Shown: positions 21,008 through 31,178 of the stretch, piece by piece
Position numbering within the stretch: position 1 is the first letter of the stretch
Layout: each line of letters opens with the position of its first letter
From: Thermosynechococcus sp. HN-54
GTDB taxonomy: Bacteria; Cyanobacteriota; Cyanobacteriia; Thermosynechococcales; Thermosynechococcaceae
Assembly (NCBI RefSeq): GCF_023650955.1
Contig: NZ_CP098039.1
Span: forward strand, 1,302,001 to 1,366,000
Length of the DNA stretch: 64,000 nucleotides
Direction: 5' to 3'
Program-made: the position numbers and the translations under genes
Notes under the pieces: model-generated
What the model was told of the DNA's origin: nothing
Databases searched by the model: none
What the model saw: only the letters and a program-made list of their open reading frames with translations

Positions 21008-22003
21008 TTACAGAGCTGAGGACACAATACCGAATTGAGTGGCGATCGCCAGCCGTACCCCATTGATAAAATCCCAGCCCGATTGGGTTTTGCGACCACT
21101 CAACTGCACCTGACTCAGCAGCAGGCGACCCTTGCCCGTCTGTACCACGGGACCCCACCCCTTAATTAGCTCCACTACCGTACCGGCAGCGGCGGACGCC
21201 TCAGGCTCGCAGACAAAAGACTGTAAGGGTTCGGGTAATTCGGCGGCCACTTCAGGGATCAACGGCCACGTTTGCAGCAGTTTCAAAGGCGTCCCTTGCC
21301 ACTGGGTATAGGCATAGGGATAAAAGGCGCGCACTTGGTTGTGGAGTGCCAATGCCGATCGCCCCCAATCAATGACGTAGTTGCTTTTTTGAATGAGCGG
21401 TGCATAGGTGGCCTCAGCGTCGTTTTGGGGTTCGGGTTGCAACTGCGGCAGTTGTTGCAATGTTTCCAGCAGCAGGTCGGCACCGATTTGACTGAGGGTG
21501 GCACTGAGGGCCGCAGCCGTATCCCCTAGGTGAATACTAACTTTCTGCTTCAGCAGCATCGGCCCAGTGTCCATGCCGGCATCCATGAGCATTGTGGTCA
21601 CCCCAGTTTCCCGCTCGCCATGGTAGAGTGCCCACTGGATCGGAGCGGCACCGCGATACTTGGGCAGGAGTGAGCCGTGGATATTGATGCAGCCGTAACG
21701 AGGACTCTCAAGGATCGACGGGGGCAGGATTTGACCGTAGGCAACAACCACAAAGACATCGGCTCCCAGCGATCGCAAAACCTGAGGCAGCTCTGGATCC
21801 CGACGCAGACGTTCCGGCTGCCAAACCGGTAACCCGTGGCGAAGGGCTAAGGCCTTGACCGGAGAAGGCGATAATTGGTTGCCCCGTCCCCGACGCCGAT
21901 CAGGCTGGGTGACCACCCCTAACACTTGATAGGTCTCTGTTTCCAGCAGCCGTTGTAGCGGCGCAAGGGCAAACTCCGGTGTGCCAAAATAAATGATTCT
22001 CAA
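21008..22003 (-). CDS. fmt: Methionyl-tRNA formyltransferase
   Basis: Formylates initiator Met-tRNA using 10-formyl-tetrahydrofolate. 331 residues. MRIIYFGTPEFALAPL opens the protein, the folate-site motif INIHGSLLPKYRGAAPIQWAL lies near residue 107, and DAGMDTGPML follows. The C-terminal OB-like domain is complete. Normal length. Downstream of the RNase R gene on the same strand, 37 nt away. Confidence 0.95.
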   Translation of the reverse strand: MRIIYFGTPEFALAPLQRLLETETYQVLGVVTQPDRRRGRGNQLSPSPVKALALRHGLPVWQPERLRRDPELPQVLRSLGADVFVVVAYGQILPPSILESPRYGCINIHGSLLPKYRGAAPIQWALYHGERETGVTTMLMDAGMDTGPMLLKQKVSIHLGDTAAALSATLSQIGADLLLETLQQLPQLQPEPQNDAEATYAPLIQKSNYVIDWGRSALALHNQVRAFYPYAYTQWQGTPLKLLQTWPLIPEVAAELPEPLQSFVCEPEASAAAGTVVELIKGWGPVVQTGKGRLLLSQVQLSGRKTQSGWDFINGVRLAIATQFGIVSSAL

Positions 22004-22039
22004 CCGCTACGCACTCCCTGCACAACGTCAACTGCTGGT

Positions 22040-24304
22040 TTAGAGATTCTCAGGGGCGTCATCTTCAGGAGGGGTGAGGACTTCGCCGCCGTCACTGCTG
22101 CCGTTGAGATCTTCTTCCGTCGCTTGGGAGCCACCACTAATGACCGCCAAGTCCACCTGCTGGCGGTAGGAATCCACATTTTTAATCAGGACTTCAACGC
22201 AATCGCCCAAGCGGTAGCGCAAGCGGTTACGCCGACCCGTCAAGGTTTGGGCATGGGCACGGTATTCATACCAGTCATCCTTGAGGGAACTGACGTGGAC
22301 TAAGCCCTCAACATTAAAGTCAATCAGTTCGACAAAGAAGCCATAGGACTGTACGCCGGTAATGATACCGGGACGCACTTCGCCGATACAGGCTTGGACT
22401 TGGCGCACCCGTTGCAGCCCCACCAAATCCTTCCAAGCTGTGTAGGTTTGCCGCTCCCGCTCTTGGAGGTGGGGGGCTAATTCATTAACGAGAGTGTCCA
22501 CTTCCCGCTGGGTATCAGTAGTGAAGACGGTCCAATTCACCTGCTCCAAGCAACTGGACTCGCCAAGATTGACGCGCTCTTTTGCCCTTGGTCCTCGGCG
22601 ATCGCGCCCTTCCGTCAGAAGAATATGCAAAATGCGCTGATTAACAATGTCAGTGTAGCGTTGGAGGGGCGAGCAGAAATGGCCATAGCCCTCGCCAGTG
22701 GCCAAACTAAAGTGGGGCAGTGCCACGGCGGCATCGCTGGCGGGTTTGAGTTTATCGAGCAAGAGTTCCTGCAACACGGCTGCCAGATCTGAGGTGGCCA
22801 ATTGCGCCATAAAGCGCTGACAGTCACGGGGCGTGACCTGCGCGGGATTGTCTAGGCTCAAGGGCAAGTTGAGATTTTGGCAGAGCTTGAGAAAATCCTG
22901 CACCGCATAGAGTTCGGGCACAGGCTGCGTGCGGTAGAGAGCCGCTACTCCCAACTTCGCCAAATGACGGGCAAGGAGTTCATTGGCAAGGATCACTAAG
23001 CTTGTCCAAGGGGTGACCCTCGGTAGGGGAATGGCGGGGGCGAGACCCTCATCGGCATAGGCAAGGCTCAGGGCATCTGCTGGGGTAACTTCAGTGCTCC
23101 CCCGTGCCTGTCGCTGCTGACTGACGGCATTGGCAAGGTGAATCAGGGCACGCAACCAATCACCGGAACTATCCCCTAGGGCAAGGGTGGCCGCCACCTG
23201 CTCACTGGTGACACAGGCATCGACGCGGATACAACTGCGGTAAATCCTGTAGGACTGAACTTCACCAGCGTTGTTGATCACAATCAGCAGCGAAATGGCA
23301 GCGCGATCGCCCCCCGGCAGCAAGCGCAGCCTCTCCAATTCCTGCGGCAATAGGGGCAAACTCAGTTCAGGGGTTGCAAGGGTCATGCCCTGACGGCGGG
23401 CAGTGCGATCCAGCAATTCATCGCGGGGGAGCAATCCCCCCACATCACTGATGTGAATCCCCAACTGCCAGAGATTTTGCTCAAGGGCATCGAGGGAAAA
23501 GGCCACTTGGGGTTCTTGGCCGGGAGCCACCAAGGTAATGGTGACCAGTTCCCGCAAGTCTTGGCGATCGCTGAAGTCTAAGGTTTCCAACTGGGCATTT
23601 AAGGTGGCGGCTGCTGTCCGCAGGGCTGGGCTAAATTGGCGGACAAGGTTGTGTTTGCAGCAAATCAAGTCCAAAGCAGGCGCCGATTGGGCATCACTCC
23701 CTAGGATCTGGCCAATTTCCCCCGTCGGCAGGTACCCCCCCAAGGGATAGCGGCGAATGTTCACATGCACCAGTTGATCCACCACAGTGGATAGATCGGG
23801 CACGAGGTCATTGGGTTCAAGGGCAATTTCAAAGAGCAAGCGATCGTCGAGGGGCGTAGCCCGAAAACCATCTTCGGTCTGTTTCACTCGAGCAATCACC
23901 GAGGGATTTCCCCGCTCAAGGATCAGTTTCACTTCCCCTTCTGGAGATTTCTTGCGGCGGCCTTCACGGGTGACCCGCACCAGCACGCGATCGCCATTCC
24001 AAGCGGTACTGAGTTGATGCTCGCGCACAAAAATATCTTCGGCACCCTCGGTATCTTGAATGGCAAAGCAAAAGCCCTTGCTGGAGCAACGCAGCCGCCC
24101 TTCAATCAATGCATCATCATTGGCACGGCGATACTTGCCCCGTTCTTTGATGAGCAGGCCAATGCGTTCTAGGGCATCAAGGACAATTTCCAGTTCTCGC
24201 TGGCTCTCAGGATCGTCACAGCCGAGTTTTTTTTCGAGAACTTTGGGGGCAACAAATTTATCTTCGCTAAAGTTGGCAAGCAGACTGGCAATCGTAAAAT
24301 GCAT
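22040..24304 (-). CDS. rnr: Ribonuclease R (RNase II/VacB family)
   Basis: 3'-5' exoribonuclease, about 755 residues starting at MHFTIASLLANFS (the ATG two codons earlier is possible). An N-terminal winged-helix-like segment and cold-shock domains precede the RNB core. The usual RNB metal-site sequence is partly changed here: HISDVGGLLPRDELLDRTARRQGMTL corresponds to the catalytic segment. YTDIVNQRILH marks the core end, and a C-terminal S1 domain (GIITGVQSYGFFVELIDFNVEGLVHVSSL) completes it. A short acidic tail ends the protein. RNase II versus R is not fully separable. Confidence 0.9.
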   Translation of the reverse strand: MHFTIASLLANFSEDKFVAPKVLEKKLGCDDPESQRELEIVLDALERIGLLIKERGKYRRANDDALIEGRLRCSSKGFCFAIQDTEGAEDIFVREHQLSTAWNGDRVLVRVTREGRRKKSPEGEVKLILERGNPSVIARVKQTEDGFRATPLDDRLLFEIALEPNDLVPDLSTVVDQLVHVNIRRYPLGGYLPTGEIGQILGSDAQSAPALDLICCKHNLVRQFSPALRTAAATLNAQLETLDFSDRQDLRELVTITLVAPGQEPQVAFSLDALEQNLWQLGIHISDVGGLLPRDELLDRTARRQGMTLATPELSLPLLPQELERLRLLPGGDRAAISLLIVINNAGEVQSYRIYRSCIRVDACVTSEQVAATLALGDSSGDWLRALIHLANAVSQQRQARGSTEVTPADALSLAYADEGLAPAIPLPRVTPWTSLVILANELLARHLAKLGVAALYRTQPVPELYAVQDFLKLCQNLNLPLSLDNPAQVTPRDCQRFMAQLATSDLAAVLQELLLDKLKPASDAAVALPHFSLATGEGYGHFCSPLQRYTDIVNQRILHILLTEGRDRRGPRAKERVNLGESSCLEQVNWTVFTTDTQREVDTLVNELAPHLQERERQTYTAWKDLVGLQRVRQVQACIGEVRPGIITGVQSYGFFVELIDFNVEGLVHVSSLKDDWYEYRAHAQTLTGRRNRLRYRLGDCVEVLIKNVDSYRQQVDLAVISGGSQATEEDLNGSSDGGEVLTPPEDDAPENL

Positions 24305-24416
24305 CGGCAACTCGGTGAAGGGAGGGCAACAGTGGATGTAGCGTTGTTGGTGTCAAGTATCCAAACTGTAGCTTATCACAGTTGCAGGAGTATCTTAGGG
24401 GATCCCCAATCTGTCC

Positions 24417-24422
24417 TATAAT
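24417..24422 (+). promoter_or_regulatory. Possible -10 element of the acpP-fabF transcript
   Basis: TATAAT about 100 nt upstream of acpP in the 220-nt gap to the divergent RNase R gene. No good -35 hexamer is seen. Confidence 0.4.
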
Positions 24423-24525
24423 TATGGCGCGTTGATTCTGGGCACGAAACATCCTAGATTTGAGGAATGGCGATCGCCCGCATCAATTACTGTTCTCAAT
24501 CGTTGTCCATCCAGTTAAGGCATCT

Positions 24526-24771
24526 ATGAATCAATCTGAAATTCTCGAAAAAGTAAAAGCCATTGTTGCCGATCAACTCAGTGTTGATGCAGAGAAGGTT
24601 GTGCCCGAAGCAAGTTTTGCCGAGGATCTCAATGCTGACTCCCTTGACTCTGTGGAGTTGATCATGGCACTTGAGGAAGCCTTTGGTGTAGAAATTCCCG
24701 ACGAAGAGGCGGAAAAACTGAAAACCGTCCAAGATGTCCTTGACTTTATCAACAATAAGGTAGCTGCATAG
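24526..24771 (+). CDS. acpP: Acyl carrier protein
   Basis: Carries growing fatty acyl chains on a phosphopantetheine arm. 81 residues from [11 protein letters not shown]; the frame is open 22 codons upstream but not conserved. The phosphopantetheine serine is Ser39 in [13 protein letters not shown]. Highly acidic, as expected. It ends 4 nt before fabF, the classic acpP-fabF arrangement. Confidence 0.97.
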   Translation: MNQSEILEKVKAIVADQLSVDAEKVVPEASFAEDLNADSLDSVELIMALEEAFGVEIPDEEAEKLKTVQDVLDFINNKVAA

Positions 24772-24775
24772 ATCC

Positions 24776-26038
24776 ATGGCAAAGGCGCACCAAAAACGGG
24801 TCGTTGTCACGGGGATGGGGGCGATTACCCCCCTCGGCAACACCCTTGCGGAGTATTGGGAAGGGTTAATGGCCGGTCGCAACGGCATTGATTACATCAC
24901 GGCTTTTGATGCCAGTCGTCATGACTGCCGCATTGCGGGTGAGGTGCGTGGCTTTGATCCCACCCTCTACATGGATCGCAAAGACGCCAAGCGCATGGAT
25001 CGCTTTGCCCAATTTGCCGTGGCTGCCAGTAAGCAAGCCCTTGCGGATGCCCAATTGACGATTGACGAGGGCAATGCCACTGACATTGGCATCATTATTG
25101 GTACGGGTGTGGGTGGCCTAAAGGTGATGGAGGATCAGCAGGAGGTCTATCTCACCAAGGGTCCCGATCGCTGTAGTCCCTTTATGATTCCGATGATGAT
25201 TGCCAATATGGCCGCCGGACTCACTGCCATTCACACCGGTGCCAAAGGCCCCAATTCCTGTTCCGTGACCGCCTGTGCAGCCGGTTCCAATGCTATTGGC
25301 GATGCCTTCCGCATGGTGCAGCACGGTTATGCTAAGGCGATGATCTGTGGCGGCACTGAGGCGGCGATTACCCCCCTATCGGTGGCGGGTTTTGCGGCAG
25401 CCCGTGCCCTTTCCACCCGCAATGATGACCCCCACCATGCCAGCCGTCCCTTTGACCTCAACCGCGATGGCTTTGTCCTTGGGGAAGGGGCAGGCATCTT
25501 GATCCTTGAAGAATTGGAATTTGCCCTTGCCCGGGGGGCACGCATCTATGCGGAAATGGTGGGCTACGGCTTGACCTGTGATGCCTACCACATGACCGCT
25601 CCCTCACCGGGGGGAGAAGGGGCTGCCCGTGCCATTGAAGCCTGCCTCAAGGATGGGGAGATTGCCCCCGATCAGGTGAGCTATATCAATGCCCACGGTA
25701 CAAGTACCCCCGCCAACGACAGTACGGAAACTGCCGCGATTAAACGTGCCCTTGGCGAGGAAAATGCCCGTCGCGTTCCTGTGAGTTCGACAAAATCCAT
25801 GACGGGGCACCTGCTGGGGGGGTCGGGTGGCATTGAAGCGATCGCCACGGTAATGGCCGTAGCCCACGATCGCATCCCCCCTACAATTAACTTGGAGCAA
25901 CCGGATCCCGCCTGCGATCTGGACTATGTTCCCCATCAGAGCCGGGCATGCCCGGTGACGGTGGCTTTGTCCAACTCCTTTGGCTTTGGTGGGCACAACG
26001 TCACGTTGGCCTTCCGCAAATTTACTCCCGACCGTTAA
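24776..26038 (+). CDS. fabF: 3-oxoacyl-[acyl-carrier-protein] synthase II
   Basis: Condensing enzyme for fatty acid elongation. 420 residues. The catalytic Cys is in SVTACAAGSNAIG near residue 166, and the two catalytic His residues are in NAHGTSTPANDS and KSMTGHLLGGSGG. Thiolase fold with both halves complete. It follows acpP by 4 nt, so the pair is transcribed together, and it precedes tkt by 36 nt. Confidence 0.97.
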   Translation: MAKAHQKRVVVTGMGAITPLGNTLAEYWEGLMAGRNGIDYITAFDASRHDCRIAGEVRGFDPTLYMDRKDAKRMDRFAQFAVAASKQALADAQLTIDEGNATDIGIIIGTGVGGLKVMEDQQEVYLTKGPDRCSPFMIPMMIANMAAGLTAIHTGAKGPNSCSVTACAAGSNAIGDAFRMVQHGYAKAMICGGTEAAITPLSVAGFAAARALSTRNDDPHHASRPFDLNRDGFVLGEGAGILILEELEFALARGARIYAEMVGYGLTCDAYHMTAPSPGGEGAARAIEACLKDGEIAPDQVSYINAHGTSTPANDSTETAAIKRALGEENARRVPVSSTKSMTGHLLGGSGGIEAIATVMAVAHDRIPPTINLEQPDPACDLDYVPHQSRACPVTVALSNSFGFGGHNVTLAFRKFTPDR

Positions 26039-26074
26039 CTGTCTGCTGCAAACCCAATCTAGAGAGAGAAAGCA

Positions 26075-28069
26075 ATGCCTGCGGTTACTCAATCCCTTGA
26101 TGAACTCTGTATTAATGCGATTCGTTTTCTAGCGATCGATGCGGTGCAAAAGGCCAACTCCGGCCACCCCGGTCTGCCCATGGGAGCGGCACCCATGGCC
26201 TATGTGCTGTGGAACCAGTTCATGCGGTTTAACCCGAAAAATCCGCAGTGGTTCAATCGCGATCGCTTTGTCCTCTCAGCGGGTCATGGCTGTATGTTGC
26301 AGTATGCCCTGCTCTATCTCACCGGCTATGACAGCGTCACCATCGAGGACATCAAGCAATTTCGGCAATGGGGATCGCGCACGCCTGGTCACCCAGAAAA
26401 CTTTGAAACGCCGGGTGTGGAAGTGACGACGGGTCCTCTGGGTCAAGGGATTTGTAATGCGGTAGGTCTAGCCGTGGCTGAAGCCCATCTGGCAGCGCGC
26501 TTCAATAAGCCCGATATCAAACTCGTTGATCACTACACCTACGTCATCCTTGGCGATGGCTGCAACATGGAGGGCGTCTCCAGTGAAGCCTGCTCTCTTG
26601 CAGGGCACTGGGGCTTAGGTAAACTCATTGCCCTCTACGATGACAATCACATCTCTATTGACGGCTCCACCGACATTGCCTTTACAGAGGATGTCTGCAA
26701 GCGTTTTGAGGCCTACGGTTGGCATGTGCAGCACGTTCCCGATGGCAATACAGATCTGGCGGGCATTGCCAAAGCTATTGAAGCCGCCAAAGCCGTAACC
26801 GATAAACCTTCGCTGATTAAGGTCACCACCACGATTGGCTACGGTTCCCCCAACAAAGCCAACACCGCGGGGGTTCACGGCACTGCTCTCGGTTCTGAGG
26901 AGGTCAAGCTCACCCGCGAAAACTTGGGTTGGCCCTATGAACCCTTTGTCGTACCCGAGGATGTCCTCAGCCACTTCCGCAAAGCCATTGAGCGCGGTGC
27001 CAGCTATGAAGCGGAATGGAATCAAACCCTTGCTACCTATCGCCAGAAATATCCTGAGGAGGCTGCAGAATTTGAACGACTGCTGCGGGGTGAGTTGCCC
27101 GCCAACTGGGACGCCAATCTCCCCAGTTACACTCCTGAAGACAAGGCGGTGGCCACCCGCAAGCATTCAGAAATTTGCTTGAACGCGATCGCCCCCAACT
27201 TGCCGGAACTCATTGGCGGTTCTGCGGACTTGACCCACTCCAACCTCACCGAACTCAAGTGCTCCGGTGACTTCCAAAAAGGCCAGTACCAAAACCGCAA
27301 CATCCGCTTTGGCGTGCGCGAACACGGCATGGCTGCCATCTGTAACGGCATTGCCCTCCATAATTCCAGCTTGATTCCCTACTGCGCCACCTTCTTGGTC
27401 TTTGCGGATTACCTACGGCCGGCTCTGCGCCTCTCGGCGCTCTCGCAAGCGGGCGTGATCTACGTGATGACCCATGACTCCATTGCCCTTGGGGAAGATG
27501 GTCCTACTCACCAACCCGTGGAAACCTTGGCCTCCTTGCGTGCTATTCCCAACCTACTGGTGATCCGTCCTGCCGATGGCAATGAAACCGCTGGTGCCTA
27601 TCGAGTGGCGGTACAACGGCGCAAGCAGCCCACCCTCCTAGCGCTGACGCGGCAAAACGTTCCCAACTTGGCCGGTAGCTCTGCGGCAAATGTGGCCAAA
27701 GGTGCCTACACGCTAGTAGATTGCGAGGGGACGCCCGACTTGATTCTGATTGGGACGGGTTCAGAAGTCTCCCTCTGTGTCAAGGCTGCCGAAGCTCTGA
27801 GCGCCAATGGCAAGAAGGTGCGGGTGGTGTCCATGCCCTCTTGGGAACTCTTTGAGGAGCAGTCTCCTGAATATAAAGCAAGTGTGCTCCCTGCGGGGGT
27901 AAAACGCCTTGCTGTAGAGGCAGCTTCTAGTTTTGGTTGGTGCCGCTATGCCGATGCAACGGTGTCGATCGAACGCTTTGGCGCCTCGGCTCCCGGTAAC
28001 GTGCTCATGGAGAAATTTGGCTTCACCGTGGACAATGTGGTGGCCAAGGCCAATGCTCTTCTTAGCTAG
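26075..28069 (+). CDS. tkt: Transketolase
   Basis: Transfers two-carbon units in the Calvin cycle and pentose phosphate pathway. 664 residues, normal length. The thiamine-diphosphate motif [32 protein letters not shown] is complete, [14 protein letters not shown] lies at the N-terminus, and the second-subunit segment [13 protein letters not shown] and the [16 protein letters not shown] loop follow. A purine-rich ribosome site (GAGAGAGAAAG) precedes the ATG. Confidence 0.97.
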   Translation: MPAVTQSLDELCINAIRFLAIDAVQKANSGHPGLPMGAAPMAYVLWNQFMRFNPKNPQWFNRDRFVLSAGHGCMLQYALLYLTGYDSVTIEDIKQFRQWGSRTPGHPENFETPGVEVTTGPLGQGICNAVGLAVAEAHLAARFNKPDIKLVDHYTYVILGDGCNMEGVSSEACSLAGHWGLGKLIALYDDNHISIDGSTDIAFTEDVCKRFEAYGWHVQHVPDGNTDLAGIAKAIEAAKAVTDKPSLIKVTTTIGYGSPNKANTAGVHGTALGSEEVKLTRENLGWPYEPFVVPEDVLSHFRKAIERGASYEAEWNQTLATYRQKYPEEAAEFERLLRGELPANWDANLPSYTPEDKAVATRKHSEICLNAIAPNLPELIGGSADLTHSNLTELKCSGDFQKGQYQNRNIRFGVREHGMAAICNGIALHNSSLIPYCATFLVFADYLRPALRLSALSQAGVIYVMTHDSIALGEDGPTHQPVETLASLRAIPNLLVIRPADGNETAGAYRVAVQRRKQPTLLALTRQNVPNLAGSSAANVAKGAYTLVDCEGTPDLILIGTGSEVSLCVKAAEALSANGKKVRVVSMPSWELFEEQSPEYKASVLPAGVKRLAVEAASSFGWCRYADATVSIERFGASAPGNVLMEKFGFTVDNVVAKANALLS

Positions 28070-28115
28070 GTTGCCACTCGTACTCCTTTAGGCGGAAGAT
28101 ATCAATAGCTGCTCA

Positions 28116-28147
28116 GGGTGGGGGGACAACTCTCTGCCCGGTTTTTT
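28116..28147 (+). terminator. Probable terminator after tkt
   Basis: GGGTGG can pair with CTGCCC (allowing G-T pairs) around a G-rich and CT-rich loop, and the stem is followed by six T. It lies 47 nt after the tkt stop. Confidence 0.45.
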
Positions 28148-28163
28148 CGCTTAGAATAGCCCT

Positions 28164-28586
28164 ATGCCACGTCGTCGGAAACAATTTCCCTGCGGCCACC
28201 AAGGCTATGGTCGGGTTTGCCACTACTGTGTTCAGTTAGAGCAAGCAAAAGCTCTAGAAGCCCTGCAACAGGAACAGGCACGACGGGCAGAGGAGCAAGC
28301 ACGCTTGGCACGACAGGAATGGGAGGCCTCCTTTGCAACAGACGTGGTGGAGCTAAAGGGATTGCCGAAGTGGATTGTCCTCAAAGCTCGCCAAGTGATT
28401 GCAGAACTCCTTGCAGGCGCTGACTATCGCCAATTTAAGGGGAAGCGTCTCCATCACGATCGCCGAATTATTAGTATTCCCCTCAGTTACGACTATCGCC
28501 TCATCTGCTATGACACGGGCGATCGCATTGAACCCCGCAGCGTTCTCTCCCACGAGGCCTACAATGTCAAAAAACCCCTAGCCTGA
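28164..28586 (+). CDS. Small zinc-knuckle protein with a RelE/ParE-like C-terminal half
   Basis: 140 residues. N-terminus MPRRRKQFPCGHQGYGRVCHYC supplies Cys, His, Cys, Cys as a likely zinc site. An Ala/Gln/Arg-rich helix of about 35 residues follows. The C-terminal half (ARQVIAELLAGADYRQFKGKRL, RRIISIPLSYDYRLICYDTG) has the strand-and-helix pattern of the RelE/ParE superfamily, including the basic core and the DYRLI strand. It fits a cyanobacterial zinc-binding family (DUF7682-like) by appearance. It ends 4 nt before the next small gene. Whether it acts as a toxin is untested. Confidence 0.7.
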   Translation: MPRRRKQFPCGHQGYGRVCHYCVQLEQAKALEALQQEQARRAEEQARLARQEWEASFATDVVELKGLPKWIVLKARQVIAELLAGADYRQFKGKRLHHDRRIISIPLSYDYRLICYDTGDRIEPRSVLSHEAYNVKKPLA

Positions 28587-28590
28587 TGCT

Positions 28591-29001
28591 ATGACCCTAG
28601 ACACTGATCACCCTTGGTATGCAGCGGCACAACTGATTCAACCGGCATTGATTCGCCTCCTTGATCATCTGCGGCGATCGCTAGAAAGTTCTCCTTGGCA
28701 GGGCACCTATGAAACTGTCGAGATTCCCTGTGGTGAAGCCGAACCACAAATTCTCTATTGGCTGCATTTGCGTCAGGGCGATCGCCAGCAGCGGGTGAAC
28801 CTGTGGGAGCTGTGCTACCAAATTTGTTTTCAACAGTACACCCCTGAACTCGACTACAGTGGTATTCATGACTTTCAAGTGGGGGAAGTGCAAGCCGATC
28901 TGAGCCTCTTTGACGCTGCCGGTGAAGTGGACTGGCACAAACTGGATCAGAAGGCCGCCCAAGTGGTTGCAGCCCTATTTGCGGGCTTGGATACCCCTTA
29001 G
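28591..29001 (+). CDS. Conserved cyanobacterial hypothetical protein
   Basis: 136 residues, soluble, acidic. No known motif. Recognisable stretches are WYAAAQLIQPALIRLLDHLRRSLE (helix), EPQILYWLHLRQGDRQQRVNLWELCYQICFQ and DYSGIHDFQVGEVQADLSLFD. Starts 4 nt after the zinc-knuckle/RelE-like gene, so the two are almost certainly on one message. Function unknown. Confidence 0.7.
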   Translation: MTLDTDHPWYAAAQLIQPALIRLLDHLRRSLESSPWQGTYETVEIPCGEAEPQILYWLHLRQGDRQQRVNLWELCYQICFQQYTPELDYSGIHDFQVGEVQADLSLFDAAGEVDWHKLDQKAAQVVAALFAGLDTP

Positions 29002-29123
29002 TTTTAAGTTTTTTAGAGAAAAATTCGCCAAGGCTGCCACAGGGAACACCCCATGAAGACCCACTGCATGGTATGCTCCAATGCCATAGGGAATCTTTCC
29101 TAAGTTGTCTTTACCGAAGCAGC

Positions 29124-29741
29124 ATGGGTTCAAACTATCAAAACCAGCAAAACAGTAACGAGCAGCCTTGGGAGGAGGAAGACTTCGAGGAAGAGATGGA
29201 GCAACTCCGCCTCTACGACGATGAAGGTCGCTTCCTTGACTGCTACATCGAGTTTCGCCTGAACGTGCAAGGGGAAACCTATGCGCTGCTGCGTCCTGTG
29301 GACTACCCCGTAGAAATTTTTGCGGTCGTGGCTGAAAACGATGAGGAAGAAACCTTGGTTCCCCTAGAGGAGGAGGAAATTGATGCTGTCTTTGATACAG
29401 CGCGAGCCATCCTTGAGGAACAAAACCTCACCCTCAAGCGCACAGCCCTAACCCTGACCGTTGCCGGCGACCTCCCTGATCTTGATGAAGAGGATATTCT
29501 CACGGTGGAGGCGGAAGCTGATGAGGAAATTGAGGAGTATCAGCCCCTTGGGAGTAGCTTCTTTTGTGGTACGCGAGAATACAGCGTTTATACGCCCCTG
29601 AGTCCGACGCTCTACGTTGCCCGTCTTGTCCCCGGCCAAGAACCCGAACTGCTTTCTCCCCAAGATTTTCAGCACCTACAGCCCCTCTTGGAACAACATT
29701 TAGTGAGCCATTTACTTGAAGAGGAAGACTGGGAAGACTAG
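29124..29741 (+). CDS. DUF3727/DUF1292-type acidic protein
   Basis: 205 residues from MGSNYQNQQNSNEQPW; an upstream ATG at 29073 lies in sequence without family character. Very acidic, with runs of Glu/Asp. Two beta-rich repeats are visible: DDEGRFLDCYIEFRLNVQGETYALLRPVDYPVEIFAVV and a second one ending FCGTREYSVYTPLSPTLYVARL. The pattern matches the DUF3727 family of cyanobacteria and plastids. Role unknown. Its stop overlaps the convergent decarboxylase gene by 4 nt. Confidence 0.78.
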   Translation: MGSNYQNQQNSNEQPWEEEDFEEEMEQLRLYDDEGRFLDCYIEFRLNVQGETYALLRPVDYPVEIFAVVAENDEEETLVPLEEEEIDAVFDTARAILEEQNLTLKRTALTLTVAGDLPDLDEEDILTVEAEADEEIEEYQPLGSSFFCGTREYSVYTPLSPTLYVARLVPGQEPELLSPQDFQHLQPLLEQHLVSHLLEEEDWED

Positions 29742-31135
29742 ACCCTACAAATTCTCAGCGTTTGCAAACTAGGATCGGCCGCCCCCACAATCTGCGCACC
29801 CAATTCTTGAAGGGTTTGCAAGGTTGCAAGCACTGAGGCAGTGATCCGTTCCCCAGCGATTACAGTAGGAATTCCGGGTGGGTAGGCACAGATTGTCTCA
29901 GCACTAATGTGATCCAAGGCCACCTTGAGAGGAACCGAGACCTGTGGGCAAAAGTAGGCGTCCCGTGGTGCGAGCGTAGGTTCTGCAAGGTTAGGGATGG
30001 GTGGGATGGCCAGTGGTGGCAGAGGCGCATGGTGGCAGTATTCGGTGTAAACACTTTTTAGGCGATCAGCCAAGATTTCAAGCATTGTTTGGCTGGTACC
30101 GAGGCCAAGGCAAAAGGTGAGCGATCGCCCGCTGGGAAACTCTGCCATAATTTCCGGTTGCAACAGCTCATCCAGCTCAAACCCCGTGAGTCCAATCGGC
30201 CAAGTGCCAAGGGTCAATCGCAGCGGATCCTGAGGCACCTCTGGGGGTTGCCAACGGGGCAGGGGCCATGCATAGCGCTTGACCCACTCAAGTAGCCTCC
30301 CGTAGATCTCCTGTCCCTGCTCAGCCATCTGCCAGCCCGCTCGCTCAAGAGCTGCGAGAAACCAATAGCTGGGACTCGTGGTTTGTACCCAGTTCAACGC
30401 TTGACTCAGGCGCTCAGGAGACACCCGCTCCCCCTTAAGATGCAGCACTGCCGTTTGGGTTAACGTTCCGAGGGTTTTGTGCCACGACTGCACCACCACA
30501 TCCGCACCTGCGGCCAAAGCGGCCACCGGAAAGGCGGGATGATAGGCAAAATGACTGCCGTGGGCTTCATCGACAATGAGGGGCAAACCGTGCTCATGGA
30601 CACACTGGGCAATCTCTACCAAGGGGGAGCAGAGACCCTCATAGGTGGGACTCACCAGCACAACTGCCTTGACATCGGGATAGGCGGCCACTCCAGCGGC
30701 AACAATGTCGGACGTGACGGGCAACGACAGCCCCCACTGGGGATCAACCGCAACTCCCAAGTAGACGGGCTTCGCCCCCGTTAACACTAGTCCCGCAATC
30801 ACTGAGCGGTGGACATTCCGACCTATGAGGACGCGATCGCCCGGACCTACGGTGGCCAGAAGTGCCGCCAAAAGCCCAGTGGTGGCACCATTCACCAAAA
30901 ACCAAGCGCGATCGCTCCCCGCCGTCGCCGCTACCGCTGCCTGTGCCTCTGCCAGCACCCCTGTCGGCTGAGCCAAATTATCAAGGCCGGGCAACTCACT
31001 CAAATCTTGGGCTAGGGCGGTTCCCCAAAGGGCACGCAACAGCGGCTCCATGCCTCGACCCCGTTGATGGCCGGGCGTATGTAAGGGAATCGTGTGGTTT
31101 TGGGCTAAAAGAGCAGCAAGGAGAGAAATCGTCAA
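29738..31135 (-). CDS. Orn/Lys/Arg decarboxylase-family PLP enzyme
   Basis: 465 residues, aspartate-aminotransferase fold. HTPGHQRGRGM opens the protein, NGATTGLLAALLATVGPGD binds cofactor phosphate, DEAHGSHFAYH contains the PLP-contacting Asp, and the Schiff-base lysine is in SWHKTLGTLTQTAVLHLKG near residue 219. It lacks the N-terminal wing of enterobacterial inducible decarboxylases, like the short cyanobacterial and Bacillus SpeA/YaaO group. Arginine decarboxylation for polyamines is the best guess. Divergent from the pedR-like gene, 43 nt apart. Confidence 0.87.
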   Translation of the reverse strand: MTISLLAALLAQNHTIPLHTPGHQRGRGMEPLLRALWGTALAQDLSELPGLDNLAQPTGVLAEAQAAVAATAGSDRAWFLVNGATTGLLAALLATVGPGDRVLIGRNVHRSVIAGLVLTGAKPVYLGVAVDPQWGLSLPVTSDIVAAGVAAYPDVKAVVLVSPTYEGLCSPLVEIAQCVHEHGLPLIVDEAHGSHFAYHPAFPVAALAAGADVVVQSWHKTLGTLTQTAVLHLKGERVSPERLSQALNWVQTTSPSYWFLAALERAGWQMAEQGQEIYGRLLEWVKRYAWPLPRWQPPEVPQDPLRLTLGTWPIGLTGFELDELLQPEIMAEFPSGRSLTFCLGLGTSQTMLEILADRLKSVYTEYCHHAPLPPLAIPPIPNLAEPTLAPRDAYFCPQVSVPLKVALDHISAETICAYPPGIPTVIAGERITASVLATLQTLQELGAQIVGAADPSLQTLRICRV

Positions 31136-31178
31136 CTACAATTAATATAAGGGTCTAAGTAATTATACGGATTTAGGG

